A stretch of 64,000 bases of DNA. Source: Ancylobacter polymorphus (GTDB lineage Bacteria > Pseudomonadota > Alphaproteobacteria > Rhizobiales > Xanthobacteraceae). The translations under genes were made by a program, and so were the position numbers. Within the stretch, counting starts at the first letter, position 1, and each line of letters begins with the position of its first letter. The notes beneath the pieces were generated by a model, which was given only the letters and a program-made list of their open reading frames with translations, ran no database searches and was not told where the DNA came from. The stretch is taken from assembly GCF_022836935.1 (NCBI RefSeq), contig NZ_CP083239.1, positions 3,610,001-3,674,000 of the forward strand. The letters are read 5' to 3'. Positions 43,773 to 54,817 of this stretch are shown one piece after another.

Positions 43773-45200
43773 TCAGCCCGGCAGGAGGGCGGAAATGACC
43801 CGCCCGCCGCGTTGAAGAGTCACGCGCCACGCGCGAACCGGCGTCCGGGTGATGCGCTGCAAATCGCCGGTGGTCGCGATGGCGGTGCCGTTGATGTCCA
43901 TGATGACATCGCCGACGCGGAAACTGGTTCGCTCGGCCGGCGATCCCTCCTCGACCCCCACGATGACGACCCCCTTGGTGGCGTCAAGCGTCCGCATTTC
44001 CTCGATCACCGCCGGCGAGACATTGACGACCGTCGCTCCTGCGAGCGGCGAGCGGCCTGTGAGCGTGATCTCGTCGCGCGGCACCGTCTCCGGCGCGGTT
44101 TCCAGCGCCACTTTCAGCGTCGCCGGCTTACCCTGGCGGATGATGCCAAGATCAACCGATCCGCCAAGCGGGCGGGTGGCGAACCGGAAGCCGAAGGCGT
44201 CGGGATCATCGACCTCCTGCCCGGCAACGGCAACGATAAGATCGCCCGCGCGCAGCCCTGCCTTCTCTGCCGGACTGCCGGGGAAAATGCTCTGCACCAG
44301 CGCGCCCGTTGGCCGTGTCACATCGAGCCCTTCGGCGATTTCGGGCGTGACCTGCTGCAGATCCGCTCCCAGCCATGGCCGGCGCACCACCTTGCTACCC
44401 GAGAGCGCCGACTGCAGCACGACCCGCACCATATCGGCGGGAATCGCGAAACCGATGCCCTGCGACCCACCCGAACGCGAGAAGATCGCCGTATTGATGC
44501 CGACCACACGGCCTGCGCCGTCAACCAGCGCGCCGCCGGAGTTACCCGGATTGATCGCCGCATCGGTTTGGATGAAGAAGCCATAATCGGTGATGCCGCG
44601 CTGCGTGCGGGCGAGCGCGGAGACGATGCCCTGCGTCACCGTCTGCCCCACCCCGAACGGATTGCCGATCGCGAGCACGATGTCGCCCACCTGAAGGTCG
44701 TCCGAGGAGCCGAGCGTCGCCGACGGGAAATCGCCCTTGCCACCCTTGATCCGCAGAATGGCGATATCGGTGCGAGCATCGCGCAGCACGACTTCAGCGT
44801 CGAACTCGCGCTTGTCCGAAAGGGCGATGCGAATTTCGTCGGCGCCGTCGATGACATGGTTGTTGGTGACGACGATTCCCGACCGATCCACCACGACGCC
44901 GGAGCCGAGCGACTGCTCAACACGCTCGCGGCGCCGGTCCAAGCCTGGTACGTCCGGCGCTCCCCGATCGCCGAAGAAGCGGCGGAAGAAGGGGTCGTCG
45001 AGCAGCGGGTTGTTCCGCGGCGCCGTCTTCTGCGCATAGACATTGACGATAGCAGGAGCGGTGCGCGCCACGACGGGCGCAAAGCTCAGGCCAATCTCCG
45101 CGCGGGACGCCGGCACGCGCGGACCGCCGCCGGCTGGCACCTGGGCCAAGACGGGGGTGACGAGGAGAGTGGAAGCGACGAGGAGAGCGATCCGTTTCAT
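43773..45200 (-). CDS. degP: Periplasmic serine protease of the Do/DegP family
   Basis: The 475-residue protein has a signal peptide (MKRIALLVASTLLVTPVLAQ), a trypsin-like domain with catalytic H115 (VTNNHVIDGA), D145 (ARTDIAILRI) and S221 (INPGNSGGAL), and two PDZ domains. It degrades or refolds damaged envelope proteins. The LA-loop region is short and does not settle between DegP and DegQ. It is upstream of rarA on the same strand, and downstream of the ribosomal cluster, separated from rplQ by a terminator. Confidence 0.93.
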   Translation of the reverse strand: MKRIALLVASTLLVTPVLAQVPAGGGPRVPASRAEIGLSFAPVVARTAPAIVNVYAQKTAPRNNPLLDDPFFRRFFGDRGAPDVPGLDRRRERVEQSLGSGVVVDRSGIVVTNNHVIDGADEIRIALSDKREFDAEVVLRDARTDIAILRIKGGKGDFPSATLGSSDDLQVGDIVLAIGNPFGVGQTVTQGIVSALARTQRGITDYGFFIQTDAAINPGNSGGALVDGAGRVVGINTAIFSRSGGSQGIGFAIPADMVRVVLQSALSGSKVVRRPWLGADLQQVTPEIAEGLDVTRPTGALVQSIFPGSPAEKAGLRAGDLIVAVAGQEVDDPDAFGFRFATRPLGGSVDLGIIRQGKPATLKVALETAPETVPRDEITLTGRSPLAGATVVNVSPAVIEEMRTLDATKGVVIVGVEEGSPAERTSFRVGDVIMDINGTAIATTGDLQRITRTPVRAWRVTLQRGGRVISALLPG

Positions 45201-45271
45201 GGCGCCAGATATAACCCTCGCCCTGCGGCGGAGAAAGGGCAGCGGCGCCTTGGCTATTACCGCGCATCGCC

Positions 45272-45304
45272 AAAAAGAAAAGGGGCGGTCAAGCCGCCCC
45301 TTTC
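45272..45304 (-). terminator. Intrinsic terminator of the ribosomal cluster after rplQ
   Basis: GGGGCGG and CCGCCCC arms around a four-base loop (stem extended by AAA/TTT pairs) are followed on the minus strand by a U-rich run TTTTCTTTTT. It lies 26 bases after the rplQ stop and closes the cluster. Confidence 0.9.
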
Positions 45305-45329
45305 CGCATTCAATGTCGACGCTTCACGC

Positions 45330-45758
45330 TCAGGCAGCGGCGGCTTCCGCAGCCTTGGCCGCCTCGTGACGGGCGAGGTCCGCGGCACCCTTGGCCGACT
45401 CGTCGCGATCGACCAGCTCGATCACGGCGATCGCGGCCGAATCACCATGGCGGAAGCCCGCCTTGATGATGCGGGTGTAGCCACCATTGCGCTCCTTGTA
45501 GCGCGGGCCGATCACGTCGAACAGCTTGCGCACGACGGCGACATCACGCACTTCGGCGATCGCCTGGCGACGGGCGTGCAGGCCACCCCGCTTGCCGAGG
45601 GTGATCAGCTTTTCCACCACCGGGCGAAGATCCTTGGCCTTCGGCAGAGTGGTGACGATCTGCTCATGGGTGATGAGCGCCTGCGCCATATTGGCGAACA
45701 TCGCCTTGCGGTGCTCGGCGGTGCGGTTGAACTTGCGATACGTCTTGCCGTGGTTCAT
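45330..45758 (-). CDS. rplQ: 50S ribosomal protein L17
   Basis: L17 binds 23S rRNA near the exit-tunnel side. The 142-residue protein begins [21 protein letters not shown], the usual N-terminus; the frame upstream is not conserved-looking. The C-terminal 20 residues are alanine-rich ([13 protein letters not shown]), an extension frequent in alphaproteobacteria. It is the last gene of the alpha operon, 72 bases after rpoA. Confidence 0.97.
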   Translation of the reverse strand: MNHGKTYRKFNRTAEHRKAMFANMAQALITHEQIVTTLPKAKDLRPVVEKLITLGKRGGLHARRQAIAEVRDVAVVRKLFDVIGPRYKERNGGYTRIIKAGFRHGDSAAIAVIELVDRDESAKGAADLARHEAAKAAEAAAA

Positions 45759-45830
45759 GGCAAAATTCCTACATGCGGCGGCTTTCGAGCCGGGAGATAC
45801 GGATGACGGCTCGAACGCCGCGCTCAATGC

Positions 45831-46847
45831 TCAATAATGATCTTCGAACCGCTTGGCGAGATCCTCGATGTTCTCCGGCGGCCAGCCCGGCACTTCCATG
45901 CCGAGATGCAGGCCCATGCTGGCGAGCACTTCCTTGATCTCGTTCAGCGACTTGCGGCCGAAGTTCGGGGTACGGAGCATCTCCGCCTCGGTCTTCTGGA
46001 TCAGGTCGCCGATATAGACGATGTTGTCGTTCTTCAGGCAGTTCGCCGAACGCACCGAAAGTTCCAGCTCGTCCACCTTCTTGAGCAGCGCCGGGTTGAA
46101 GGGAAGCTCCTGCATGACAGGGCTTTCCGTCTCGCGCTTGGGCTCTTCGAAGTTGACGAAGATTTCCAGCTGGTCCTGAAGGATGCGCGCGGCATAGGCG
46201 AGCGCATCTTCCGGACCGACCGAACCGTTGGTCTCGATGGTGAGGGTCAGCTTGTCATAGTCGAGAATCTGACCCTCGCGGGTGTTCTCAACCTTGTAGG
46301 AGACCTTCTTGACCGGCGAATAGAGGCTATCGACAGGAATGAGGCCGATCGGCGCGTCTTCGGGACGGTTGCGGTCAGCCGCCACATAGCCCTTGCCGGT
46401 GTCGACGGTGAATTCCATGCGGATTTCAGCGCCGTCGTCGAGCGTGCACAGCACGAGCTCGGGGTTCAGCACCTGCACGTCGCCCACGGTCTGGATGTCG
46501 CCAGCGGTGACGATGCCCGGGCCCTGCTTCTTCACGACCATGCGCTTGGGGCCATCGCCCGCCATCTTGATGGCGATGTCCTTGATGTTCAGGACGATGT
46601 CCGTCACATCCTCACGCACGCCCGGGATCGACGAGAACTCGTGCAGTACCCCATCAATATGCACGGACGTCACCGCAGCGCCCTGGAGCGACGACAGCAG
46701 GATGCGGCGCAGCGCATTGCCGAGCGTCTGCCCGAAGCCGCGCTCAAGCGGCTCGGCGACGACGGTCGCCAGGCGCTTCGGGTCGCTGCCGAGCGAGACT
46801 TCAAGCTTCTCGGGCTTGATCAGCTCTTGCCAGTTCTTTTGAATCAC
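45831..46847 (-). CDS. rpoA: RNA polymerase alpha subunit RpoA
   Basis: The 338-residue alpha subunit nucleates RNA polymerase assembly. The N-terminal dimerisation domain has [22 protein letters not shown] and the C-terminal domain, which contacts UP elements and regulators, has [21 protein letters not shown] and [17 protein letters not shown]. The full length is typical. It lies 123 bases downstream of rpsK and before rplQ. Confidence 0.98.
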   Translation of the reverse strand: MIQKNWQELIKPEKLEVSLGSDPKRLATVVAEPLERGFGQTLGNALRRILLSSLQGAAVTSVHIDGVLHEFSSIPGVREDVTDIVLNIKDIAIKMAGDGPKRMVVKKQGPGIVTAGDIQTVGDVQVLNPELVLCTLDDGAEIRMEFTVDTGKGYVAADRNRPEDAPIGLIPVDSLYSPVKKVSYKVENTREGQILDYDKLTLTIETNGSVGPEDALAYAARILQDQLEIFVNFEEPKRETESPVMQELPFNPALLKKVDELELSVRSANCLKNDNIVYIGDLIQKTEAEMLRTPNFGRKSLNEIKEVLASMGLHLGMEVPGWPPENIEDLAKRFEDHY

Positions 46848-46970
46848 GACGTCACCCTTGGTTTCGACGGTGCCCCGGACTCCCTGCCCGGCAACATCCC
46901 CTCAGCGGCGAAGGGAAGACCCGAAGCAGCGGCCCCTGCGGCGCCCGAGGCGCCGCTGGATGATTAGGCG

Positions 46971-47360
46971 TCAGACGCGCCGACGCTTGCGCGGACGGCA
47001 GCCATTGTGCGGGATCGGCGTCACGTCGCGGATCGACGTCACGGTGAAACCCGCCGCCTGGAAAGCCCGCAGCGCCGACTCGCGCCCCGAACCGGGACCG
47101 GAAACTTCGACCTCGATGGTGCGCATGCCGTGATCGGCCGCCTTGCGGGCGCAATCCTCGGCCGCAACCTGCGCCGCATACGGCGTGGACTTGCGCGAAC
47201 CCTTGAAGCCCATGGCGCCCGCCGAGGACCAGGCAATGGTGTTGCCCTGCGCGTCGGTGATGGTGATCATGGTGTTGTTGAACGACGCATTCACATGCGC
47301 AACGCCGGAGGCAATGTTCTTGCGCTCACGGCGCTTAATGCGGGCAGCTTCTTTAGCCAT
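46971..47360 (-). CDS. rpsK: 30S ribosomal protein S11
   Basis: S11 lines the platform of the small subunit near the mRNA exit. The 129-residue protein has [20 protein letters not shown] and ends with the conserved [18 protein letters not shown]. It lies 117 bases after rpsM, in the alpha operon. Confidence 0.98.
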   Translation of the reverse strand: MAKEAARIKRRERKNIASGVAHVNASFNNTMITITDAQGNTIAWSSAGAMGFKGSRKSTPYAAQVAAEDCARKAADHGMRTIEVEVSGPGSGRESALRAFQAAGFTVTSIRDVTPIPHNGCRPRKRRRV

Positions 47361-47477
47361 AGACTTTGGATCCTTCGGGCGCGCCCGTCATTCCAGGCGC
47401 TCGGGACATTGTTAAGAACGAAATGCGCCGGCCGCACGCGGCGCCGGCGCGGAACAGCGGACTCACGCCCGCTCCCC

Positions 47478-47846
47478 TCACTTCTTCTTGCCGGCGATCG
47501 CCTTGGCCGGACCCTTGCGGGTGCGGGCATTGGTGTGGGTCCGCTGACCGCGCACCGGCAGGCCACGCCGATGACGCAGGCCGCGATAGCAGCCCAAGTC
47601 CATCAGACGCTTGATGTTCATCGACACTTCGCGGCGCAGATCACCCTCGACGAGATAATCGCGATCGATCGTCTCGCGGATCTGCAGCACTTCCTGGTCG
47701 GTGAGCTGGTTGACGCGACGGTCGAGAGGAATGCCGACCTTCTCAACGATATCGGCAGCGTTCTTGGCGCCAATGCCGTGAATGTACTGAAGCGCAATGA
47801 TGACGCGCTTGTTGGTCGGGATGTTAACGCCTGCAATACGAGCCAC
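47478..47846 (-). CDS. rpsM: 30S ribosomal protein S13
   Basis: S13 forms intersubunit bridges in the head of the small subunit. The 122-residue protein starts [20 protein letters not shown] and has [20 protein letters not shown]. It is the first gene of the alpha operon, downstream of a near-consensus promoter and separated by 187 bases from adk, so it probably has independent transcription. Confidence 0.98.
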   Translation of the reverse strand: MARIAGVNIPTNKRVIIALQYIHGIGAKNAADIVEKVGIPLDRRVNQLTDQEVLQIRETIDRDYLVEGDLRREVSMNIKRLMDLGCYRGLRHRRGLPVRGQRTHTNARTRKGPAKAIAGKKK

Positions 47847-47989
47847 GTCGCTCTCTCCATGTGGACCGGCGAACCGGTGATGACAACGCTCCGCGCCGGT
47901 GGAGGCCGGCCCTTGCGGAGATACGCACGAGGCCGCCCGACATCCGCGACGTGATGTCGATCGGCGGCACCCGCTTGAGTGAAGCGCGG

Positions 47990-48018
47990 CACATAGAGCG
48001 ATTCAGCTCCGATGTCAA
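47990..48018 (-). promoter_or_regulatory. Near-consensus sigma-70 promoter for rpsM-rpsK-rpoA-rplQ
   Basis: On the minus strand TTGACA (complement of 48013-48018), a 17-base spacer and TATGTG (complement of 47990-47995) form the best promoter-like site I see in the cluster. It lies in the 187-base gap between adk and rpsM, about 140 bases before the rpsM start. Confidence 0.65.
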
Positions 48019-48033
48019 GCCGCGCCGGAAAGG

Positions 48034-48618
48034 TCACGCCAATTCGAGGACGTCGGCAATCGCCTTGGTGACCTCATCGATCGGCTTCATCCCGTCGATG
48101 GTCGCCAACATGCCGCGCTCGGCATAATAGGGAGCGACGACCGCGGTATCGCGGTTGAAGGCCTCGAGCCGAGTCTTGAAGACCTCCGGATCGTCGTCCT
48201 TACGAACCGGCTCGCCACGCGCCGCCGTCTCCTTGGCGCGCTGGACGATCCGGTCGACTAGCTTGGTCTGGTCGACCTTCAGTTCGATCACCGCGTCGAG
48301 CTTAAGGCCCTTCTCCGCCAGAATGCGGTCGAGAGCCTCAGCCTGCGCGACAGTGCGCGGAAAGCCGTCGAGGATGAACCCCTTGGCGCAATCCGCCTGA
48401 TCGATCCGATCAGAAATGATGCCGATCACGATCTCGTCCGAGACCAGGTTCCCGGCGTCCATCACCGCCTTAGCCTTAAGGCCGATCGGCGTCTCATTAC
48501 GAACCGCCTCGCGCAGCATGTCGCCGGTCGAAAGCTGCACGATGCCGTGCCGCGCCACCAGTCGCTGCGCTTGGGTGCCCTTCCCCGCGCCCGGAGGTCC
48601 GAGCAGTATAAGCCTCAT
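48034..48618 (-). CDS. adk: Adenylate kinase
   Basis: Adk interconverts AMP, ADP and ATP. The 194-residue protein is the short-lid form, without the zinc-binding insertion. The P loop is [10 protein letters not shown] (7-16), and the family signature [12 protein letters not shown] binds AMP. Its ATG overlaps the secY stop by four bases (ATGA), so the two are translationally coupled, as is common in alphaproteobacteria. Confidence 0.97.
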   Translation of the reverse strand: MRLILLGPPGAGKGTQAQRLVARHGIVQLSTGDMLREAVRNETPIGLKAKAVMDAGNLVSDEIVIGIISDRIDQADCAKGFILDGFPRTVAQAEALDRILAEKGLKLDAVIELKVDQTKLVDRIVQRAKETAARGEPVRKDDDPEVFKTRLEAFNRDTAVVAPYYAERGMLATIDGMKPIDEVTKAIADVLELA

Positions 48619-49946
48619 CGGCGCTTCCCCCTGAGCTTGGCCTTCTTGACCAGCCCCTCATATTGATGCGCCAACAAATGACCCTGAACCTGCGCCACCG
48701 TATCCATGGTCACGCTGACCACGATCAGCAGCGAGGTTCCGCCGAAGTAGAACGGGACCGCGGCATAGGAGATGAGAATCTCCGGGAAGAGGCACACAAT
48801 CGCAAGGTAAGCCGCACCGATGACCGTGATGCGAGTCAGCACATAGTCGATATACTCGGCAGTCCGCTCGCCCGGGCGGATGCCCGGAATGAAGCCGCCA
48901 TGCTTCTTCAGATTGTCCGCGGTCTCGGTCGGGTTGAACACGATGGCGGTGTAGAAGAAGCAGAAGAACACGATCAGCAGCACATAGAGCAGCATGAACA
49001 GCGGCTGCCCATGTCCGATCAACGTCGTCACCGTCGTCAGCCAGGCCGGGCCCGAGTTCTGCATGAAGCTCGCAACCGTGGTCGGAATCAGAAGTAGCGA
49101 CGAGGCGAAAATCGGGGGAATCACGCCCGAGGTGTTCAGCTTCAGCGGCAGGTGCGAGGACTGACCCTCATACACCTTATTGCCGACCTGACGCTTCGGG
49201 TACTGGATCAGCAGCCGGCGCTGCGCCCGCTCCATGAACACGATGAACATGATGATGCCGACGGCCATCAGGATCACCGCGAGAATGATGCCGGTGGACA
49301 GCGCACCCTGGCGACCCAGTTCGAGCGTGTTGGCGATCGCCGACGGCAGCTCCGCCACGATACCGGCAAAGATGATCAGCGAAATGCCATTGCCGATGCC
49401 GCGCGAGGTGATCTGCTCGCCGAGCCACATCAGAAACATGGTGCCGCCGGTGAGCGTGATCACCGTCGAGATGCGGAAGAACCAGCCGGGATCCGAAACG
49501 ACAGCGCCGGAGCCTTCAAGCCCCACGGCGATGCCGTAAGACTGGAACACAGCCAGCACGACCGTGAGGTAGCGCGTGTACTGGTTGATCTGCTTGCGGC
49601 CGGACTCGCCCTCCTTCTTCAGCGCTTCCAGCGTCGGCGAGACGGTGGTCAGGAGCTGAATGATGATGGAGGCGGAGATGTACGGCATGATGTTCAGGGC
49701 GAAAATCGCCATGCGCGAGACCGCGCCGCCCGAGAACATGTTGAAGAGGCCGATGATGCCCTGCTGCGCCGTGCGAAACACGTCGGCGAGCGCGTCGGGA
49801 TTGATCCCCGGCATCGGAATGTAGGTGCCCAGCCGATAAACGAGAAGCGCACCCAGGGTGAACCAGATGCGCTTCTTCAGTTCGTCGGCTTTTGCCAGAG
49901 CACCGAAGTTGAGGTTTGCCGCGAGCTGTTCTGCTGCCGAGGCCAT
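48615..49946 (-). CDS. secY: Protein translocase subunit SecY
   Basis: SecY is the pore of the Sec translocon. The 443-residue protein has ten hydrophobic helices; the plug/first loop contains [13 protein letters not shown] and the cytoplasmic loop includes [22 protein letters not shown] and [16 protein letters not shown]. It sits between rplO (55 bases upstream) and adk in the spc operon. SecE and SecG are not in the window. Confidence 0.98.
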   Translation of the reverse strand: MASAAEQLAANLNFGALAKADELKKRIWFTLGALLVYRLGTYIPMPGINPDALADVFRTAQQGIIGLFNMFSGGAVSRMAIFALNIMPYISASIIIQLLTTVSPTLEALKKEGESGRKQINQYTRYLTVVLAVFQSYGIAVGLEGSGAVVSDPGWFFRISTVITLTGGTMFLMWLGEQITSRGIGNGISLIIFAGIVAELPSAIANTLELGRQGALSTGIILAVILMAVGIIMFIVFMERAQRRLLIQYPKRQVGNKVYEGQSSHLPLKLNTSGVIPPIFASSLLLIPTTVASFMQNSGPAWLTTVTTLIGHGQPLFMLLYVLLIVFFCFFYTAIVFNPTETADNLKKHGGFIPGIRPGERTAEYIDYVLTRITVIGAAYLAIVCLFPEILISYAAVPFYFGGTSLLIVVSVTMDTVAQVQGHLLAHQYEGLVKKAKLRGKRR

Positions 49947-50001
49947 GGTGGCTCCGCTCCTCGTCTGTGCCCTGTAAGTTTAGTACGGCCTGACTTAAGC
50001 G

Positions 50002-50493
50002 TCAGGCCGCCGTCTCGCCAGCCTCGGCCTTGGACGCGAGCAGCGTCACCTGGCCGCCGGCCTTCTCGATCGCTTCGACCGCAGACTTGGTGGCGTGGGC
50101 AACTTCCAGCGTGACCTTGGCGGTCAGTTCGCCGGAACCCAGCACGCGCACGCCGTCCTTGGCGCGGCGCAGAACGCCGGCTTCGACAAGCGACGCCTGA
50201 GTGATGGTCGCCTTGCCGTCCAGCTTGCCGGCGTCAATCGCCGTCTGGATGCGGCCGAGAGAAACCTCGTTCCAGTCCAGCGCGAAGATGTTAGTGAAGC
50301 CGCGCTTGGGCAGACGACGATGGATCGGCATCTGGCCGCCCTCGAAGCCCTTGATCGCGACGCCGGTGCGCGAGGTCTGACCCTTCACGCCGCGACCCGC
50401 GGTCTTGCCCTTGCCCGAACCGATGCCGCGGCCGACGCGCATGCGCTTCTTGCGCGCGCCGGAATTGTCCTTGATCTCGTTAAGGCTGCTCAT
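50002..50493 (-). CDS. rplO: 50S ribosomal protein L15
   Basis: L15 is a late-assembling large-subunit protein. The 163-residue protein starts [21 protein letters not shown] and has the glycine-rich [18 protein letters not shown] extension that reaches into rRNA. It is between rpmD and secY. Confidence 0.98.
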   Translation of the reverse strand: MSSLNEIKDNSGARKKRMRVGRGIGSGKGKTAGRGVKGQTSRTGVAIKGFEGGQMPIHRRLPKRGFTNIFALDWNEVSLGRIQTAIDAGKLDGKATITQASLVEAGVLRRAKDGVRVLGSGELTAKVTLEVAHATKSAVEAIEKAGGQVTLLASKAEAGETAA

Positions 50494-50514
50494 CGCCAGT
50501 CTCCTACAGCGCCG

Positions 50515-50706
50515 TCACGCTTCGACGACGCGGACAAGGTGGCGGACCTTGTAGATCATGCCACGCACGGCCGGGGTGTCTTCAAGCGTCGAGCGACGCC
50601 CGAGCTTGTTGAGGCCGAGACCGATCAGCGTCGCGCGCTGAGCCTCGGGGCGGCGGATCGGGCTGCCGGTCTGTTCGACCGTGACCGTATTGGTGCTGTT
50701 CGCCAT
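50515..50706 (-). CDS. rpmD: 50S ribosomal protein L30
   Basis: A 63-residue L30 with TQTGSPI-like start ([20 protein letters not shown]) and the conserved [20 protein letters not shown]. It lies between rpsE and rplO in the spc operon, with short spacing. Confidence 0.97.
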   Translation of the reverse strand: MANSTNTVTVEQTGSPIRRPEAQRATLIGLGLNKLGRRSTLEDTPAVRGMIYKVRHLVRVVEA

Positions 50707-50731
50707 GATTAGCTTCCCTACCTCTCAGGCG

Positions 50732-51283
50732 TCAGTCGGTCGCTTCGGCGTCGTCAACGCGACGGCGCGACTGAAGCTGCGAAACCTTGAGGCTGCGACG
50801 CGCCGCGACGAGACGCGGGCTGTCCTGGTTCTTCAGGGCCTCGAAGGTCGCACGGACCATGTTGTACGGGTTGGACGAGCCAAACGACTTAGCCACCACG
50901 TCCTGCATGCCAAGCGTCTCGAACACCGCGCGCATCGGGCCGCCGGCGATGATGCCGGTACCGGCCGGAGCCGCACGCAGGATCACCTTGCCGGCGCCAT
51001 GATGGCCATGCACGTCATGATGCAGCGTACGGCCTTCGCGCAGCGGCACGCGGATCAGCGCGCGCTTGGCAGCTTCCGTCGCCTTGCGGATCGCTTCCGG
51101 CACTTCACGAGCCTTGCCGTGACCGAAACCGACGCGACCCTTCTGGTCACCGACAACCACAAGAGCGGCAAAGCCGAAACGACGGCCACCCTTCACAACC
51201 TTCGCGACACGGTTGATGTGGACCAGCTTGTCCACGAACGTGTTGTCGCGATCCTCGCGTTCACGCTCACGTTCACGAGCCAT
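50732..51283 (-). CDS. rpsE: 30S ribosomal protein S5
   Basis: S5 contributes to decoding accuracy. The 183-residue protein has [19 protein letters not shown], where spectinomycin-resistance changes map, and [18 protein letters not shown]. The ATG at 51283 was chosen because GAAGGAT lies six bases upstream; an ATG two codons earlier is too close to that site. It has a highly charged N-terminus ([12 protein letters not shown]). Confidence 0.97.
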   Translation of the reverse strand: MAREREREREDRDNTFVDKLVHINRVAKVVKGGRRFGFAALVVVGDQKGRVGFGHGKAREVPEAIRKATEAAKRALIRVPLREGRTLHHDVHGHHGAGKVILRAAPAGTGIIAGGPMRAVFETLGMQDVVAKSFGSSNPYNMVRATFEALKNQDSPRLVAARRSLKVSQLQSRRRVDDAEATD

Positions 51284-51323
51284 GATCATATCCTTCGTTC
51301 TGCGGGGGATCCCGCTCGTGATC

Positions 51324-51686
51324 TCAGAAGTTGAGACCGCCCTCCCGGGCGGACTCGGCGAGCGCCTTGACGCGGCCGTGATAGATGAAGGCGCCGCGGT
51401 CGAAGACCACGTCCTTCACACCGGCTGCGACGGCGCGTTCCGCCACGAGCTTGCCGATCGCCTGGGCCGCCGCGATATCCGCGCCGGTCTTGAGGCTTTC
51501 CCGCAGGGTCTTCTCGAGCGTGGAGGCGGACGCAAGCGTCACGCCACGCGCATCGTCGATGATCTGCGCATAGATGTGCTTCGACGAGCGATGCACCGAG
51601 AGGCGCGGCCGCCCGTTCGCCGTCGTGCGGAGAGCACGACGGACACGCGCCTTGCGGCGCTCGGTAGCGTCCTTGTACTGTGCCAT
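51324..51686 (-). CDS. rplR: 50S ribosomal protein L18
   Basis: L18 binds 5S rRNA with L5. The 120-residue protein has [20 protein letters not shown] and ends in [17 protein letters not shown], the usual terminus. It lies between rplF and rpsE. Confidence 0.97.
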   Translation of the reverse strand: MAQYKDATERRKARVRRALRTTANGRPRLSVHRSSKHIYAQIIDDARGVTLASASTLEKTLRESLKTGADIAAAQAIGKLVAERAVAAGVKDVVFDRGAFIYHGRVKALAESAREGGLNF

Positions 51687-51698
51687 GGTTCGGGTCCG

Positions 51699-52232
51699 TT
51701 ACTTCTTCTTGCCTTCCTTGCGGAAGATGAACTCACCCGCGTACTTCACGCCCTTGCCCTTATAGGGCTCGGGACCGCGATAGTCGCGAATCTCGGCAGC
51801 GACCTGACCGACCTGCTGACGGTCGATACCGCTGATGACGATCTCGGTCGGCTTCGGCGTCACGATCTGGATCCCTTCCGGGATCGGATAGTTGACGTCA
51901 TGGCTGAAGCCGAGCGCCAGGCTCAGGCTCTTGCCCTGGACGGCCGCACGATAACCGACGCCGCTGATTTCGAGCTTCTTCTCGAAGCCCTTGGTCACGC
52001 CTTCGACCAGATTGGCCACCAGCGTGCGGGACAGACCCCACATCGCCTTGTGGCGGTTGGTCTCGCCGTTGAGGGCGAACAGGATGGCCCCGTCCTCCAT
52101 CTTGACCGAGATCTCGTCGACGACGGTGGTCTCCAGCGTCCCCTTGGGACCCTTGACCTTCACCGTCTGGCCATCGATCGACGCCGTGACGCCGGCCGGA
52201 ATGGTGATGGGGGCTTTACCGATCTTGGACAT
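51699..52232 (-). CDS. rplF: 50S ribosomal protein L6
   Basis: L6 lies near the factor-binding site. The 177-residue protein starts [20 protein letters not shown] and has the second-domain signature [20 protein letters not shown]. Spacing to rpsH and rplR is short. Confidence 0.98.
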   Translation of the reverse strand: MSKIGKAPITIPAGVTASIDGQTVKVKGPKGTLETTVVDEISVKMEDGAILFALNGETNRHKAMWGLSRTLVANLVEGVTKGFEKKLEISGVGYRAAVQGKSLSLALGFSHDVNYPIPEGIQIVTPKPTEIVISGIDRQQVGQVAAEIRDYRGPEPYKGKGVKYAGEFIFRKEGKKK

Positions 52233-52252
52233 GTGCTCTCTCTCCTCCCCGA

Positions 52253-52651
52253 TCAGAAGACCGTGAAGAGGACCTCGCCGCCCACGTTCTTCTCGCGGGC
52301 TTCGTGGTCCGCCATCACGCCCTGCGGCGTGGAGACGACAGCGACGCCAAGGCCGTTGGCGACGCGGGGAAGGGTCTTGACGGAGGAATAAACCCGCCGA
52401 CCCGGCTTGGAGACACGCGAAATCTCGCGGATCACCGGCTCGCCATCGAAGTACTTGAGTTCGATCTCGAACTCGGTACGGCCATTGACCGGCTCGGAAG
52501 CCGAATAGCCGCGGATGTAGCCTTCGGCCGCAAGAACCTCGAGCACGCTGGCGCGCAGGCGCGAACCCGGCGTGGAGATCTTCTCCTTGCGGCGCATCTG
52601 CGCGTTGCGGATGCGGGTAATCAGATCGCCGATCGGATCAGTCGTGGACAT
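52253..52651 (-). CDS. rpsH: 30S ribosomal protein S8
   Basis: S8 organises the central domain of 16S rRNA and in Escherichia coli also represses the spc operon mRNA. The 132-residue protein starts [20 protein letters not shown] and ends with [20 protein letters not shown] plus a short tail. Whether autoregulation occurs here is not seen from sequence. Confidence 0.98.
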   Translation of the reverse strand: MSTTDPIGDLITRIRNAQMRRKEKISTPGSRLRASVLEVLAAEGYIRGYSASEPVNGRTEFEIELKYFDGEPVIREISRVSKPGRRVYSSVKTLPRVANGLGVAVVSTPQGVMADHEAREKNVGGEVLFTVF

Positions 52652-52664
52652 GGATCGACCCTCC

Positions 52665-52970
52665 TCACCAGCTCGACTTGACGAGGCCAGGAATCTGGCC
52701 CTGGGAACCGAGCTCGCGCAGGGCGATACGGCTCATCTTCAGCTTGCGATAATAGGCGCGCGGGCGGCCGGTAACTTCGCAACGATTGCGAATGCGCACC
52801 TTTGCCGAATTGCGCGGCAGTTCCGCCAACTTGAGAACCGCGGCGAAGCGCTCCTCGATCGGCAGTTCCTTGTTGCTCACCAGGGCCTTCAGACGCGAAC
52901 GCCGGCCGGCATAGCTCTTCACGAGCTTGCGGCGGTGTTCGTTCTTTTCGACCGAGCTCTTCTTGGCCAT
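52665..52970 (-). CDS. rpsN: 30S ribosomal protein S14
   Basis: The 101-residue S14 is the long, zinc-free type: [20 protein letters not shown] has one cysteine and no CxxC pairs. It sits in the head of the small subunit. It is between rplE and rpsH. Confidence 0.97.
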   Translation of the reverse strand: MAKKSSVEKNEHRRKLVKSYAGRRSRLKALVSNKELPIEERFAAVLKLAELPRNSAKVRIRNRCEVTGRPRAYYRKLKMSRIALRELGSQGQIPGLVKSSW

Positions 52971-53028
52971 ATGATCTTGCTCCTAGTCTCCGCGTTTGGG
53001 GCTCCGCCCCACAGCCGGAAGGGGATGC

Positions 53029-53586
53029 TTACTGACGGAACGGGAAGTTGAAGGCCTTCAGAAGCGCGCGTGCCTCTTCGTCCGTCTTCGCCGTCGTGCA
53101 GACGATGATGTCCATGCCCCACATCTGATCAACCTTGTCGTAGTTGATCTCGGGGAACACGATGTGCTCCTTGATGCCCATGGCATAGTTGCCACGACCG
53201 TCGAAGCTCTTCGGGTTCAGTCCACGGAAGTCGCGAACGCGCGGCAGGGCGATATTCACCAGGCGATCGACGAACTCGAACATCCGAGTCTTGCGAAGGG
53301 TGACCTTCGCGCCGACCGGCTGGTTCTCGCGCAGCTTGAAGTTCGAAATCGCCTTGCGGGCGCGGGTGACGACCGGCTTCTGGCCGGCGATCAGCGCGAG
53401 ATCCGCGGCGGCGGTCTGCACCTTCTTGGTGTCGGCAGTGGCTTCACCCACGCCCATGTTGATGACGATCTTCTCGATCGTCGGCACTTCCATGGGGTTC
53501 TTGTAGCCGAACTGCTCGATCATCTTCTGGCGGACGACAGCCTCATAGAAGGCCTTCATCCGCGGGCTGTAGCTGGTCTCAGCCAT
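53029..53586 (-). CDS. rplE: 50S ribosomal protein L5
   Basis: L5 holds 5S rRNA and touches the P-site tRNA. The 185-residue protein has [16 protein letters not shown] and [19 protein letters not shown]. The start [15 protein letters not shown] is within the overlap with the end of rplX by eight bases; a longer frame upstream lies wholly in rplX and was rejected. Confidence 0.97.
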   Translation of the reverse strand: MAETSYSPRMKAFYEAVVRQKMIEQFGYKNPMEVPTIEKIVINMGVGEATADTKKVQTAAADLALIAGQKPVVTRARKAISNFKLRENQPVGAKVTLRKTRMFEFVDRLVNIALPRVRDFRGLNPKSFDGRGNYAMGIKEHIVFPEINYDKVDQMWGMDIIVCTTAKTDEEARALLKAFNFPFRQ

Positions 53587-53896
53587 CGATCTTCTCCCCC
53601 GAGCGCTTGGCGACGCGCACCTTGGTGCCGTCCGCCTGCACAAGGAAACCGACGCGGGTCGGCTTGCCATCCTTCGGATCGGCCAGCGCGATGTTTGACA
53701 GGTTGAGCGGGGCCTCCTTGGAGATGATCCCGCCTTCCTGGTTCGCGCTCTGCCGCTGGTGCCGCTTCACGAGGTTGACGCCGCGCACGCGCGCAGTGCC
53801 TTCCTTCGGCAGCACCTCGAAAACCTCGCCCGTGCGACCCTTGTCGCGGCCGGTGAGAACGACGACCTTGTCGCCCTTCTTGATCTTAGCGGCCAT
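53579..53896 (-). CDS. rplX: 50S ribosomal protein L24
   Basis: L24 starts large-subunit assembly. The 105-residue protein has the KOW motif [20 protein letters not shown] and [20 protein letters not shown]. The ATG at 53896 shares one base with the rplN stop (TGATGG), and the end overlaps rplE by eight bases, so translation of the three is coupled. Confidence 0.97.
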   Translation of the reverse strand: MAAKIKKGDKVVVLTGRDKGRTGEVFEVLPKEGTARVRGVNLVKRHQRQSANQEGGIISKEAPLNLSNIALADPKDGKPTRVGFLVQADGTKVRVAKRSGEKIDG

Positions 53897-54264
53897 CAAA
53901 GCACCTCCGGCGCCAGCGAGATGATCTTCATGTGGTTCTTGGCGCGAAGCTCGCGCGGAACCGGCCCGAAGATGCGGGTGCCGACCGGCTCCTTGTTGTT
54001 GTTGATCAGCACGGCCGCATTGCGGTCGAAACGGATCACCGAACCGTCCACGCGACGGATGTCCTTGGCGGTGCGAACCACAACCGCCTTCATCACGTCG
54101 CCCTTCTTCACGCGGCCGCGCGGGATAGCTTCCTTCACCGACACCACGATGATGTCACCGACATGGGCATACTTGCGCTTCGAACCGCCAAGCACCTTGA
54201 TGCACATGACGCGACGCGCACCGGAATTGTCCGCCACGTCGAGATTGGTCTGCATCTGGATCAT
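53896..54264 (-). CDS. rplN: 50S ribosomal protein L14
   Basis: L14 forms part of bridge B8. The 122-residue protein starts [20 protein letters not shown] and has [21 protein letters not shown]. It opens the spc part of the cluster, 73 bases after rpsQ. Confidence 0.98.
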   Translation of the reverse strand: MIQMQTNLDVADNSGARRVMCIKVLGGSKRKYAHVGDIIVVSVKEAIPRGRVKKGDVMKAVVVRTAKDIRRVDGSVIRFDRNAAVLINNNKEPVGTRIFGPVPRELRAKNHMKIISLAPEVL

Positions 54265-54337
54265 GACGCACCTATTTCTCGCAAAAACCGCGCGCAGCCG
54301 TCACCGGCGCGCGCCCCTCAATCCCGTTTCCGGGCGC

Positions 54338-54586
54338 TCAGACTTCAGCCCGCTTCTCGCCCTGGACCACGATCCAGTTCTTGAGCTTGGACAAGGGGCG
54401 GTGCTCCTCGATCCAGACGGTGTCGCCTTCCTTCCAAGCGTTCGCCTCGTCATGGGCGTGGTACTTCTTGGAACGGCGGACGGTCTTCTTCAGCAGCGGA
54501 TGGGTGAAACGGCGCTCGACCCGGACCACGACGGTCTTGTCCTGCTTGTCGCTCACCACGACGCCCTGCAGCAAACGCTTCGGCAT
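54338..54586 (-). CDS. rpsQ: 30S ribosomal protein S17
   Basis: S17 binds helix 11 of 16S rRNA. The 82-residue protein starts [20 protein letters not shown] and ends [18 protein letters not shown]. The frame upstream of this ATG is arginine-rich and was rejected. It is the last gene of the S10 operon. Confidence 0.97.
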   Translation of the reverse strand: MPKRLLQGVVVSDKQDKTVVVRVERRFTHPLLKKTVRRSKKYHAHDEANAWKEGDTVWIEEHRPLSKLKNWIVVQGEKRAEV

Positions 54587-54596
54587 CGCCCTCTCC

Positions 54597-54806
54597 TCAC
54601 TTAGCCTTGGCCGCGGATGCGGCCTTCTGCGCCTGGATCGTCTTGACCCGCGCAATGTCGCGACGGATCTGACGCACCCGCGCCGTGTTTTCGAGCTGGC
54701 CGGTCGCCTTCTGGAAGCGCAGGTTGAACTGCTCCTTCTTGAGGCCCAGCAGCTGGTCCTGCAGCTCGTCGGCGGTCTTCGTCCGAATGTCGGAAGCCTT
54801 CGTCAT
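54597..54806 (-). CDS. rpmC: 50S ribosomal protein L29
   Basis: A 69-residue L29, a chaperone docking site at the tunnel exit. It has [20 protein letters not shown] and [20 protein letters not shown]. The ATG at 54806 follows GGAGGA; an upstream GTG five codons earlier has none. Confidence 0.96.
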   Translation of the reverse strand: MTKASDIRTKTADELQDQLLGLKKEQFNLRFQKATGQLENTARVRQIRRDIARVKTIQAQKAASAAKAK

Positions 54807-54817
54807 CTGTTCCTCCG

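Noticed and set aside
43437..45806. Long plus-strand frame opposite rarA, degP and rplQ
   Set aside because: It crosses three complete genes and an intrinsic terminator and has no recognisable domains.
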